From: Alphaproteobacteria bacterium
Lineage (GTDB): Bacteria > Pseudomonadota > Alphaproteobacteria > JACAEB01
NCBI GenBank assembly: GCA_024236075.1
Contig: JACKLE010000009.1
Span: 1 to 64,000, forward strand
Reading direction: 5' to 3'
Length of the DNA stretch: 64,000 bases
Part shown: one piece after another, positions 35,361 through 43,183 of the stretch
Numbering within the stretch: position 1 is the first letter of the stretch
How the letters are laid out: every line of letters starts with the position of its first letter
Translations under genes and position numbers: made by a program
The notes under the pieces: model-generated
The model's input: only the letters and a program-made list of their open reading frames with translations
Database searches by the model: none
Told to the model about the DNA's origin: nothing

Positions 35361-37208
35361 TCAGACCGCCGCGGCGTCCTCGATCTGCAAGCGGATGCGC
35401 CCCTCGCCGCGGTAGCGGTCGGCCTTGAGGCGGCCGGCGAGATGGAAGAGGCGGCCCGTGCGGTCGGCGAGCGCCGTGCCGAGTGCCGTGCCCCGCGCCC
35501 GAAAGGCGATGGCGTCGAGGCGCGCGCCGGTCTCGTCGGCGAGCGCGAGCTGCAAATGGCCCTCCCCCACCTCGCGCGCCCAGTCGACGCGCAGGCGCGG
35601 AAGGGCGAAGACGGGCTCGGGATTGCCCGCGCCGTAGGGGCCGACGCGCTCGATATGGGCGAGGAGCGCGCCGTCCGCCCCGCGCGGGGTGAGGACGCCG
35701 TCGACCGTCAGGCAGTCCCCGGCGAGCGCGGCCGCGACGGGGGCGGCGAGGCGCTCGGCGAGAAACGCCTCGAGCGCCGGCAGGCTCTCGGCGGCGAGCG
35801 TGAGGCCCGCCGCCATGGCGTGGCCCCCGCCGGCCCGAAGCAGGCCCTCGGCGCGCGCCTCGGCCACCGCGCCACCGAGATCGACGCCGTGGATCGAGCG
35901 GCCCGAGCCCTTGCCGGTGGCGGCCGGTCCCTCGCCGTCGAGGCCGATCACGATCACCGGGCGGCGCAGGCGCTCCTTGAGGCGGCCCGCGACGATGCCG
36001 ACCACCCCGGGATGCCAGGAGGCGGAGGCGAGCGTCACCACCGGCGGAAGGGCGTCGCCCCAGCGGCGCCGGCACAGGTCGAGGGCCTCGTCCAGGATCA
36101 CGCGCTCGATCGCCTGGCGCTCGCGATTGTAGCCGTCGAGGGCGACCGCGCGCTCGCGCGCGGCGGCGGGATCGTCCGTGGAAAGAAGCTCGGCGCCGAG
36201 GCTCGCGCGCCCGATGCGCCCGCCGGCGTTGACGCGGGGGCCGAGAAGATAGCCCGCATGGTAGACGCTCGGCGCGCCCTCGGCGTTCGCGACTTCGGCG
36301 AGCGCCTTGAGGCCCGGATTGGCCCAGCGCGCCATGACCTTGAGGCCCTGCGCGACGAGCGCGCGGTTGACCGTGACGAGCGGCACGACATCGCAGACGG
36401 TGCCGAGCGCGACGAGGTCGAGGAGCTGAAGGAGCTCGGGCTCCGCCCGGCCGCCCGCGAAGAAGGCGCGCCCGCGCAGGCAGCGGTTCACGGCGACGGC
36501 GAGAAGGAACGCGACGCCCACCGCCGCGAGATGCCCGCAGGCCGAGCCGTCGTCGGGCCGGTTCGGATTGACGACGGCGTGCGCGGGGGGCAGCCCGCCC
36601 GCCGTCTGGTGATGGTCGCAGACGATCACGTCGAGGCCGAGCCCCTTCGCCGCGGCGAGCGCCTCGTGGGCCTGCGTGCCGCAGTCGACCGTCACGACGA
36701 CCGAGACGCCAGCCTCCGCGAGGCGCGCCATGGCCGGCGCGTTGGGGCCGTAGCCCTCGGCCATGCGGTCGGGGATGTAGAGCACGGGCTCGGCGCCGAG
36801 CGCGCGGAGGAAGCGCGCGAGCAGGGCCGTGGAGGTCGCTCCGTCGACGTCGTAATCGCCGAAGATCGCGATGCGCTCGCCGCGCGCGACCGCATCGGCG
36901 AGGCGCTCGGCGGCGCTGTCCATGTCGCGCAGGTCGGAGGGGTTCGGCAGCAGCCCCTTGAGGCTGGGGCAAAGCACGCTTTCAGGGCAGGGATCGAGGC
37001 CGCGCCGCCCGGCGACGAGGCGGCCGACGATCTCGGGCACGCCGAGGCGCTGGGCGAGGCGCACCGCCTCGGCGAGATCGAGCGGACGCTCGCGCCAGGG
37101 CCGGCCGGCGAGCGAGCGGGCGACGCCGAGCACGGGGCGGCCGGGCGCCTCGCCCGGGTCGGCGGACAGGGCGGGCTCGTCGGCTGTGACGCGGGCTAGC
37201 GCCGACAA
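35361..37208 (-). CDS. recJ: Single-strand DNA 5'-3' exonuclease RecJ
   Basis: DHH-family exonuclease of recombination and mismatch repair. 615 residues. Motifs: IAIFGDYDVDGATSTALL, VTVDCGTQAHEA, and the name-giving CDHHQ; then the DHHA1 and OB domains. The start is TTG 37208, with GGAG seven bases upstream; no in-frame ATG or GTG lies before the conserved core. It lies 82 bp downstream of glpX on the same strand. Confidence 0.95.
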   Translation of the reverse strand: MSALARVTADEPALSADPGEAPGRPVLGVARSLAGRPWRERPLDLAEAVRLAQRLGVPEIVGRLVAGRRGLDPCPESVLCPSLKGLLPNPSDLRDMDSAAERLADAVARGERIAIFGDYDVDGATSTALLARFLRALGAEPVLYIPDRMAEGYGPNAPAMARLAEAGVSVVVTVDCGTQAHEALAAAKGLGLDVIVCDHHQTAGGLPPAHAVVNPNRPDDGSACGHLAAVGVAFLLAVAVNRCLRGRAFFAGGRAEPELLQLLDLVALGTVCDVVPLVTVNRALVAQGLKVMARWANPGLKALAEVANAEGAPSVYHAGYLLGPRVNAGGRIGRASLGAELLSTDDPAAARERAVALDGYNRERQAIERVILDEALDLCRRRWGDALPPVVTLASASWHPGVVGIVAGRLKERLRRPVIVIGLDGEGPAATGKGSGRSIHGVDLGGAVAEARAEGLLRAGGGHAMAAGLTLAAESLPALEAFLAERLAAPVAAALAGDCLTVDGVLTPRGADGALLAHIERVGPYGAGNPEPVFALPRLRVDWAREVGEGHLQLALADETGARLDAIAFRARGTALGTALADRTGRLFHLAGRLKADRYRGEGRIRLQIEDAAAV

Positions 37209-37290
37209 AGGCGGGCTCCATGCTGAGGAAGGTGCGCCGGCGATGGTTGCCGATTCGCGCGCGCCGCGCAGCCCGCCCGCCGGCGCGGGC

Positions 37291-38262
37291 TCAGTGCCCC
37301 TTCGCCTCGCGGCGATGGCTCGCCTTGATCCAGCGCACCGTGCCGGTCTTGGAGCGCATCACCACCGAATGGGTGCTGACATAGCCGCCCTTGATGTGGA
37401 TGCCTTCGAGCATGGAGCCGTCGGTGACGCCGGTCGCCGCGAACATCACGTCGCCCCAGGCGAGCTCCTCCATGGAATATTTCCGGGCGAGGTCGGTAAT
37501 GCCGGCGCGGCGCGCGCGCTCGCGCTCGTCGTCGGTGCGGAAGACGAGGCGGCCCTGCATCTGCCCGCCTATGCAGCGCAGCGCGGCGGCCGCGAGCACG
37601 CCCTCGGGCGCGCCGCCGGTGCCGATATACATGTGGATGCCGGTCGCCTCCTCGGCGGTGTGGATCACGCCCGCGATGTCGCCGTCGGTGATGAGGCGCG
37701 CGCGCGCGCCGGCCTTGCGCACCTCGGCGATGATCGTCTCGTGGCGCTCGCGGTCGAGGATGCAGACATTGATGTCCTTGACGCGGCAGCCGCGCGCCTT
37801 GGCGAGCGCGGCGAGGTTCTCCGAGACCGACCGATCGAGGTCGACCGTGCCCGGCGGATAGCCCCCGCCGATGGCGATCTTCTCCATATAGGTGTCGGGC
37901 GCGTGGAGGAGGCTCCCCCCTTCCGCGATGGCGACGACGGCGAGCGCGTTCGCCATGCCCTTGGCCGTGAGGGTCGTGCCCTCGAGCGGGTCGAGGGCGA
38001 TGTCGACCTTGGGCCCCTTGCCCGTCCCCACCCGCTCGCCGATGTAGAGCATCGGCGCCTCGTCGCGCTCGCCCTCCCCGATCACGACGGTGCCGTCTAT
38101 GTCGATCGTGTTGAGCGCGGTGCGCATGGCGTCGACCGCCGCCTGGTCGCCCGCCTTCTCGTTGCCCTTGCCGATCTCCTGGGCCGCCGCGAGCGCCGCC
38201 GCCTCCGTGACGCGCACGAGCTCCAGCGTGAGCTTGCGTTCGAGCGCCGTGATGTCGGACAT
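37291..38262 (-). CDS. glpX: Class II fructose-1,6-bisphosphatase GlpX
   Basis: Gluconeogenic and Calvin-type phosphatase, 323 residues from ATG 38262 with AGGAGA nine bases upstream. Lithium-sensitive phosphatase motifs: VVIGEGERDEAPMLYIGE and DIALDPLEGTTLTAKG. Usually cotranscribed with hom upstream and recJ downstream in alphaproteobacteria; here hom lies 3.6 kb away beyond an accessory island, so glpX needs its own promoter in 38263-38421, where none is convincing by eye. Confidence 0.96.
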   Translation of the reverse strand: MSDITALERKLTLELVRVTEAAALAAAQEIGKGNEKAGDQAAVDAMRTALNTIDIDGTVVIGEGERDEAPMLYIGERVGTGKGPKVDIALDPLEGTTLTAKGMANALAVVAIAEGGSLLHAPDTYMEKIAIGGGYPPGTVDLDRSVSENLAALAKARGCRVKDINVCILDRERHETIIAEVRKAGARARLITDGDIAGVIHTAEEATGIHMYIGTGGAPEGVLAAAALRCIGGQMQGRLVFRTDDERERARRAGITDLARKYSMEELAWGDVMFAATGVTDGSMLEGIHIKGGYVSTHSVVMRSKTGTVRWIKASHRREAKGH

Positions 38263-38383
38263 GGGAATCTCCTGCTGCGAAGGGCCGTGACGAGGCGAGG
38301 ATCGGTCGTCAGAGAACAGGAATCCTTCATGCAAAGAAAGGGCTAAGCGGTGCCCTTGCGCGCCTTGGCCGCGGGAGCTATGG

Positions 38384-38403
38384 TTGTCTTACTTTGATCT
38401 TAC
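38384..38403. promoter_or_regulatory. Direct repeat upstream of vapBC, candidate operator
   Basis: TTGTCTTAC (38384-38392) and TTGATCTTAC (38394-38403) place two TCTTAC sites 11 bp apart, one helical turn, just 19 bp upstream of the antitoxin start. VapB antitoxins bind repeated sites here to repress their own operon. Confidence 0.35.
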
Positions 38404-38421
38404 CGCCTTGGAGGCCGCGAC

Positions 38422-38703
38422 GTGGCACCTCCCGAAAAGCCGATGACGACCCTTTCGACCAAGGGGCAGGTGATCCTGCCCAAGGCCGTTCGCGAGCGCC
38501 GCCGCTGGAGCCCGGGCACGCGCCTCACCGTGGAGGAGACGGCGGACGGCGTGCTCCTGACCGCGGCGCCTCCCTTCGCGCCGAGCCGGCCGGACGAGGT
38601 GTTCGGCAGCCTCCCCTGGTCGGGGGCCGCCAAGAGCCTCGAGGAGATGGAGGCGGGCATCGCCGCCGAAGCCAGGCGCCGCCGTGATCGCGATCGATAC
38701 TAA
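38422..38703 (+). CDS. vapB: AbrB/MazE-like antitoxin (VapB)
   Basis: 93 residues from GTG 38422 with GGAGG nine bases upstream; an internal ATG at 38443 is possible. The N-terminal swapped-hairpin DNA-binding domain is clear (STKGQVILPKAVRERRRWSPG), followed by a linker and a C-terminal helix that would cover the toxin active site. Overlaps vapC by 20 bases, typical of a toxin-antitoxin operon. Confidence 0.9.
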   Translation: MAPPEKPMTTLSTKGQVILPKAVRERRRWSPGTRLTVEETADGVLLTAAPPFAPSRPDEVFGSLPWSGAAKSLEEMEAGIAAEARRRRDRDRY

Positions 38704-39073
38704 CCTTATCGTCCGCTATCTGACGAACGACGACCGCGAGCAGGCGGCCAAGGCGCGGGCGCTCGTCGACGCCTTCGAGACCTTCGTCTCGACATCGGTC
38801 CTTCTCGAAACGGCCTGGGTGCTTCAAAGCGTCTACCAATTCGCGCCCGCGCGGGTGGCGGAAGCGCTCGCGGCCTTCGCCGGCCTGCCCGGCGTGAAGC
38901 TGGAGACGCCGGAGACCGCCGCCCGGGCCCTCGCCTGGGCCCGGGGGCCCCTCGACTTCGCCGACGCCCTGCACCTCGCGAGCGCGGCGGATTGCGAAGC
39001 CTTCGTGAGCTTCGACAAGCGCCTTGTCGAAGCGGCAAAAGCCCTCGGCGGCGTCGAGGTGCGCTCGCCCTGA
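38684..39073 (+). CDS. vapC: PIN-domain ribonuclease toxin VapC
   Basis: 129-residue PIN-domain RNase. The acidic metal-binding residues are all present: Asp in AIDTNLIVRYL, Glu in LLETAWVL, Asp in DFADALHLA and the late Asp in SFDKRLV. VapC toxins cleave tRNA or rRNA when their VapB antitoxin is lost. Overlaps vapB. Part of the island between glpX and hom. Confidence 0.92.
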   Translation: MIAIDTNLIVRYLTNDDREQAAKARALVDAFETFVSTSVLLETAWVLQSVYQFAPARVAEALAAFAGLPGVKLETPETAARALAWARGPLDFADALHLASAADCEAFVSFDKRLVEAAKALGGVEVRSP

Positions 39074-39095
39074 CCCTGGTGCCTTTTGCGGTCCG

Positions 39096-39506
39096 ATGGG
39101 ATCGCTTCGCATCCACGACGTCATCCCGCGGCTCGACCGCAGGACCCATACTCCCGGCGCTCGCGTCTATGGGTCCCGCGGCCGGGCTGACTGGGCGCGC
39201 GTCGATGCCACGAGCGAGGCCGAGATCGCGGCCCAGAGCCGCGAGGACGACGCCGAGGCGAAGGCCGACGCGGCGGCCTGTGCGCGGCGCGTGCGCGCCA
39301 AGGTCGGCCTCAGCCAAGCGGGCTTCGCCAAGGCCGTCGGCGTCCCCGTCGAGAGCGTGCGCAACTGGGAGCAGGGCAAGCGCTCCCCGCGCGGCGCGGC
39401 CCGCGCCCTACTCAAGGCCCTCGACCGCGAGCCCGAGGCCGTGCTGCGGGCGCTGGGGGGGGTGAGTGCTTTCGCCGAGGGCCTATGGGGGAGCGGCCGG
39501 AATTGA
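39096..39506 (+). CDS. XRE-family HTH regulator, orphan antitoxin-like
   Basis: 136 residues if begun at ATG 39096; a TTG start at 39024 inside vapC is also open. The conserved part starts near DWARVDATSEAEIAAQ and has the helix-turn-helix LSQAGFAKAVGVPVESVRNW with the tail EQGKRSPRGAARALLKAL. This is the NadS/HigA class that normally follows a RelE-type toxin; no such toxin is present. The first 30 residues are encoded by a palindromic repeat, and there is no good Shine-Dalgarno, so the true start is uncertain. Confidence 0.7.
   Translation: MGSLRIHDVIPRLDRRTHTPGARVYGSRGRADWARVDATSEAEIAAQSREDDAEAKADAAACARRVRAKVGLSQAGFAKAVGVPVESVRNWEQGKRSPRGAARALLKALDREPEAVLRALGGVSAFAEGLWGSGRN
39120..39191. 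repeat. Palindromic repeat within an ORF N-terminus
   Basis: Imperfect inverted repeat. The left arm (39120-39150) begins GTCATCCCGCGG and ends GGACCCATA; the right arm (39168-39191) begins TATGGGTCC and ends GGGCTGAC. It resembles the dispersed intergenic palindromes common in Rhizobiales-type genomes and shares its GTCATCCCG edge with the element at 41681-41868. Confidence 0.75.
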
Positions 39507-39512
39507 GTCAGC

Positions 39513-41391
39513 TGTCACCGTAGTCCTGTCACTGTAGTCCACCGAAAATCCACCGTAATCATGTCATCAGGCGCTCGATGGTTTCGAGTTCCCCGACGAT
39601 GACGTTGCAGACCTGGGTGAAGTGAGCGCCGAAGGTCTCGTGCTCCGCTACCGCCGCCTGTGCGAGCGTCCGGGCCTCCGAACTCCCGGCGTGGCCCTTT
39701 ACCCTAGTTCGAATGCGCTGTGCCGTCCTGAGACCTGAGAACTGGACCGGTTCCGCCTGCTGTGCGCTCGCGAGCTTTTCGAGAAGCGCGATGCTCTGAT
39801 CGTTCGCCTGATACGGGATTGCAGCGGCGTCGAGTCGCGCGCGTATTGCCGCGACCTCAAAGCCTTCAACAACCAGCTTGGAAAGGTCCATGAAGGACTC
39901 TGCCCACTCATCGCGGCTCGCCGTGATCGGCGTGTTCACATGCTCCAGCAGCGCTTCGTCACGCAGCGTCCACCAGGCGACGGACCTGTCACTCCAGCGG
40001 CGGGCAGTCGCCACGATCTTGCGCAGCGGCGGGGAGAAATCGGCAAACTTGCCCTCAAAGTCGTTGACGATAGCCCGCTTGGATATTCCCGCCTTGGGGT
40101 CTTCGTTAAACGAAAGCCAGTGCAATTGCTCTGTGTAAGGGAGATTGCGCAAATCGCAGATGTAAGCGTGCACCTGCCCGGCTTCGTTTACATCATGCCC
40201 GCGCAGGCTCCACGCTGCACGGCAACTCACTTCCCGCTCGCCGACCGTGTATTTGTCGCGGTCGGCCTTATACTTTAGCAGCACTTCTGGCCGAAAGAAT
40301 GCCGGGGAAAGCTCAAAGGGCAGTCCCTCTGCCGCATCGAAGTAGTTCGTAGTGGCCTTCGGATCGGTCGATATCTTGATGACGCGCTTGTTCCGCCAGT
40401 CATGGGCGACAAACTCAGCGTATCTTTCTTCCTCTTCGTCTTTGCCTTTGATCCGACTGAAGACGCTCGCGGGCGTCCGGCGAGGGCGGATGATCTGAAC
40501 GCCACGTGTGTAGGCAGCATGGCCCCCGTCCACCTTCTGACGCCAGAATAGCACATCGGATTTGTCGAATACGGTCTCGGGTCCATCGGGCCAGCCGTTG
40601 AACGAGCCGGAACGCAGCAGCTTGAAATCGAACATCCGCACGAGGCTTGAGCGGGTGATCGTCAGATAGGTCTCAAGCTGCTCCCAGGAGAATGAGACCA
40701 ACGATACATCGGATGTCCTGCCATTTCGGCTGGTCACCGATACAACGTGTTCGATGTCGCCGTTCCCGTCGAAGCGGCAATAAGAACGGTGCTCTGGCCG
40801 CCAGTGGATGCCGGAGAGGTGCGCATATTCCTGGTGGACCTCGTAGTAATTGCGCTCATCGTCATTCGGCCATCCCTCGAATGTGCGTGCGAACACAAGA
40901 TCGGTCGCGTCAGCGAGGGTGTCCGCGCCACGGTGCCGATCGCCGCGCTCAATCCAGACATCATCGCGACCACCGCCATAGACCGTGCTCGCGATGCTCG
41001 TGAAGGGATTGCAGCTCCAGCCCAGCAAATCGGCCTTATCGAGGGGCGATAGCTTGTCATCGGGCACGACGAGCGAATGGGCAAAGAAATGCCGCCCCGA
41101 TCCGTAGACCACGATTTCATCGTCATTTGCGTTGGAATGCAGAAAGCCAAGATGCTGGCCCGCCTTGATCCACTCGGCGAACTCCGCTGGATCGGAGGGC
41201 TCCCGGTCCACCTCTGCTATGCGTTCAACAAGTTTCTTGTGCGCGTAATTGGGCACGGAGCGCTCTCACGAGGACACGAATCAAAGCAAAACTTTATTTG
41301 TACCACCGGCAAGACGCTAGAGCCATTTCAAAGGAATGGGCCACGATACGGGGACACCACGATACGGTGACACAACCACGATACGGGGACA
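39513..41391. mobile_element. Putative non-autonomous transposon with multi-repeat ends and one cargo gene
   Basis: The left end reads TGTCACCGTAGTCC (39513-39526) directly followed by TGTCACTGTAGTCC (39527-39540), then two degenerate copies to 39561. The right end, on the opposite strand, holds three copies of TGTCMCCGTATCGTGG (41391-41376, 41372-41357, 41356-41341). The ends are thus inverted, begin with TGT and carry several repeated sites, as in IS21-type and Tn7-like ends. The interior is only the 565-residue gene, visibly less GC-rich than its surroundings. No transposase and no target duplication is seen. Confidence 0.6.
39559..41256 (-). CDS. Hypothetical 565-residue cargo protein
   Basis: Unrecognised soluble protein starting at GTG 41256 with only a weak Shine-Dalgarno. 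It is rich in Trp, Tyr and charged residues, has no signal peptide or membrane segment, and shows no nucleotide-binding, nuclease or HTH motif that I can identify. A polar segment (RIKGKDEEEERYAEF) lies mid-protein and the C-terminus is helical. Codon use is less GC-biased than in neighbours, indicating transfer. It fills the element: the stop codon lies inside the left terminal repeats and the start is 85 bp from the right ones. Confidence 0.75.
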   Translation of the reverse strand: MPNYAHKKLVERIAEVDREPSDPAEFAEWIKAGQHLGFLHSNANDDEIVVYGSGRHFFAHSLVVPDDKLSPLDKADLLGWSCNPFTSIASTVYGGGRDDVWIERGDRHRGADTLADATDLVFARTFEGWPNDDERNYYEVHQEYAHLSGIHWRPEHRSYCRFDGNGDIEHVVSVTSRNGRTSDVSLVSFSWEQLETYLTITRSSLVRMFDFKLLRSGSFNGWPDGPETVFDKSDVLFWRQKVDGGHAAYTRGVQIIRPRRTPASVFSRIKGKDEEEERYAEFVAHDWRNKRVIKISTDPKATTNYFDAAEGLPFELSPAFFRPEVLLKYKADRDKYTVGEREVSCRAAWSLRGHDVNEAGQVHAYICDLRNLPYTEQLHWLSFNEDPKAGISKRAIVNDFEGKFADFSPPLRKIVATARRWSDRSVAWWTLRDEALLEHVNTPITASRDEWAESFMDLSKLVVEGFEVAAIRARLDAAAIPYQANDQSIALLEKLASAQQAEPVQFSGLRTAQRIRTRVKGHAGSSEARTLAQAAVAEHETFGAHFTQVCNVIVGELETIERLMT

Positions 41392-41424
41392 CAATACCGA
41401 ACTCCCGAAATACTTTGATGCCGA

Positions 41425-41685
41425 TCAAGCACCGACCATCGAACGCACCGGCAGCGCGATGGTCTCGAGCTTCGAAAGGTCGAGCCGCTTCGACGCGAAG
41501 TTGATATCGAAGCCGATGGCCTCGCCTTTAGCGTCGAGATCGACGTTGAGGCCATCCGCCACCTCGCGCGACTGCGCACCCGGCCCCCGCTTCAATTCGA
41601 TATAGAGGCTGTCCGTCTCCGGATAATAGTGGAGCTTCCTGGCGCGCCGCAGCGGCTCCTTTTTGGGAATTCGCCAACCCGTCAT
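41425..41685 (-). CDS. DUF2283-family small protein
   Basis: 86 residues. The core LHYYPETDSLYIELKRGPGA followed by REVADGLNVDLDAKGEAIGF matches the DUF2283 pattern of alternating strands. Function unknown; members often sit beside toxin-like DUF4258 genes, but none is seen here. The annotated ATG (41685) lies in the outer arm of a palindromic repeat, so residues 1-15 may be repeat-derived. Confidence 0.8.
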   Translation of the reverse strand: MTGWRIPKKEPLRRARKLHYYPETDSLYIELKRGPGAQSREVADGLNVDLDAKGEAIGFDINFASKRLDLSKLETIALPVRSMVGA

Positions 41686-41868
41686 CCCGGAGCCTAGGCG
41701 AGCCCGGAAATGCCTTCATTTCCGGCCTTGCGAGCCTTGGCATCCGGGATCTGCGATGGGGCCAAAGATCCGCCGGCTGCAGATCCCGGACAGCTCAGTT
41801 TGCCAACGAAATCAAGCCCCGGCTTTCGCCGGGGCATGAATTTCGGGCAAACTGGCTTCCGGGATGAC
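41681..41868. repeat. Composite multi-palindrome repeat upstream of DUF2283
   Basis: Outer arms GTCATCCCGGAGCC (41681-41694) and GGCTTCCGGGATGAC (41854-41868) enclose at least four nested inverted repeats: CCGGAAATG/CATTTCCGG, TCCGGGATCTGC/GCAGATCCCGGA, CCCCGGC/GCCGGGG and CAGTTTGCC/GGGCAAACTG. The whole looks like a mosaic of intergenic repeats lying between hom and the island. Confidence 0.8.
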
Positions 41869-41893
41869 GTGGCGCATTCCTCTCTGCCCCCCC

Positions 41894-43183
41894 TCACTCC
41901 TCGATCCGCACGAGCCTCGGTGCCGATGTAAGTGCCGGGTGGGCGGCGAGGCGGGCGACGGCGGCGTCCATCACGGCTTCCTGCGCGCGGTGGGTCGTGA
42001 GGACGATGGAGACGGGCTCGCTCGGCAAATGGTGGGGCTGGCGGATCTCGTCGATGGAGACCTCCGCCTCGCCGAGGATGTCGGCGACCGCGGCCATGAC
42101 CTTCGGGCGGTCCATCACCTTGAGGCGGAGATAATAGGCGCCTTCGCGCTCGGCGAGGGCGAGCGCGCGGGCGGGCGCGAGACGGCCGGCGGGCAGGCCG
42201 AAGACCGGGCCCGCGGGAAGGCCCCGCGCGATGTCGGCGAGATCGGCGAGGACGGCGGAGGCGGTGGGCCCGCCGCCCGCCCCCTCCCCTTGCAGGACCG
42301 CGCGCCCCACCGCGTCGCCCTCGACCGTCACGGCATTCTCCGCCCCCGTCACATGGGAGAGCGGGCTCGCATGGGGCACGAGCGCGGGATGCACGCGCTG
42401 CAGGACGCCGTCCTCGCGGCGCTCGGCGCGCGCGAGCAGCTTCACCGAATAGCCGAGGTCGCGGGCCGAGCGGATGTCGAGCTCGGTGATGCCGGCGATG
42501 CCGTCCTTGTGCACGGCGGCGGGATCGGGAACGACGCCGAAGGCGAGGCTCGCGAGGATCGCGAGCTTGTGCGCGGCGTCCGTGCCGTCGACGTCGAAGG
42601 TCGGGTCGGCCTCCGCGAGCCCGAGGCTCTGCGCCTCGGCGAGCGCGGCGGCGAAGCTCGCGCCCGTCTCCTCCATCCGGGACAGGATGAAGTTCGACGT
42701 GCCGTTGAGGATGCCCTGGACGCTCAGGATGCGGTTCGCGACGAGGCCCTCGCGCAGCGCCTTGATGATGGGGATGCCGCCCGCGACCGCCGCCTCGTAG
42801 CGCAGATGGAGGCCGCGCTCCTCGGCGAGGCGGGCGAGCGCGACCCCGTGCTCTGCGAGGAGCGCCTTGTTGGCGGTGACGACCGACTTGCCGGCCTCGA
42901 GCGCCGCGCGCACGAGATCGGCGCCGGGGCCTTCCGCGCCGCCGACGAGCTCGACGACGACGTCGGCATCCGTCCGCGCGAGGGCGCGCGCGTCCGCGTG
43001 CCAGGGAATGCCGCCGAGGTCGACGCCCCGCGATTTGGCGCGGTCGCGCGCCGAGACGGCCACGATCTCGATCGCGCGCCCGCAGCGCTCGGCAAGGCCG
43101 GCGCGCCGCTCGCTCAGGATGCGGACGAGCGCGCCCCCGACGGTGCCCAGGCCCGCGACGGCGACCTTGAGCGGCGCCGTCAC
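41894..43183 (-). CDS. hom: Homoserine dehydrogenase
   Basis: NAD(P)-dependent reduction of aspartate semialdehyde for threonine and methionine synthesis. 429 residues from GTG 43183, which overlaps the alaC stop by four bases. Rossmann motif VAVAGLGTVGGALV, catalytic region GGIPIIKALREGLVANRI, ILNGTSNFILSRM, and a C-terminal ACT domain (YYLRLKVMDRPKVMAAVADI) that would sense threonine. Followed not by glpX but by the palindrome mosaic and the accessory island. Confidence 0.96.
   Translation of the reverse strand: MTAPLKVAVAGLGTVGGALVRILSERRAGLAERCGRAIEIVAVSARDRAKSRGVDLGGIPWHADARALARTDADVVVELVGGAEGPGADLVRAALEAGKSVVTANKALLAEHGVALARLAEERGLHLRYEAAVAGGIPIIKALREGLVANRILSVQGILNGTSNFILSRMEETGASFAAALAEAQSLGLAEADPTFDVDGTDAAHKLAILASLAFGVVPDPAAVHKDGIAGITELDIRSARDLGYSVKLLARAERREDGVLQRVHPALVPHASPLSHVTGAENAVTVEGDAVGRAVLQGEGAGGGPTASAVLADLADIARGLPAGPVFGLPAGRLAPARALALAEREGAYYLRLKVMDRPKVMAAVADILGEAEVSIDEIRQPHHLPSEPVSIVLTTHRAQEAVMDAAVARLAAHPALTSAPRLVRIEE

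Noticed and set aside
41341..41391. Three short direct repeats that could suggest a CRISPR array
   Set aside because: The repeats are 16 bp with gaps of 0-3 bp, have no spacers and no cas genes; they match inverted repeats at 39513 and fit transposon ends better.
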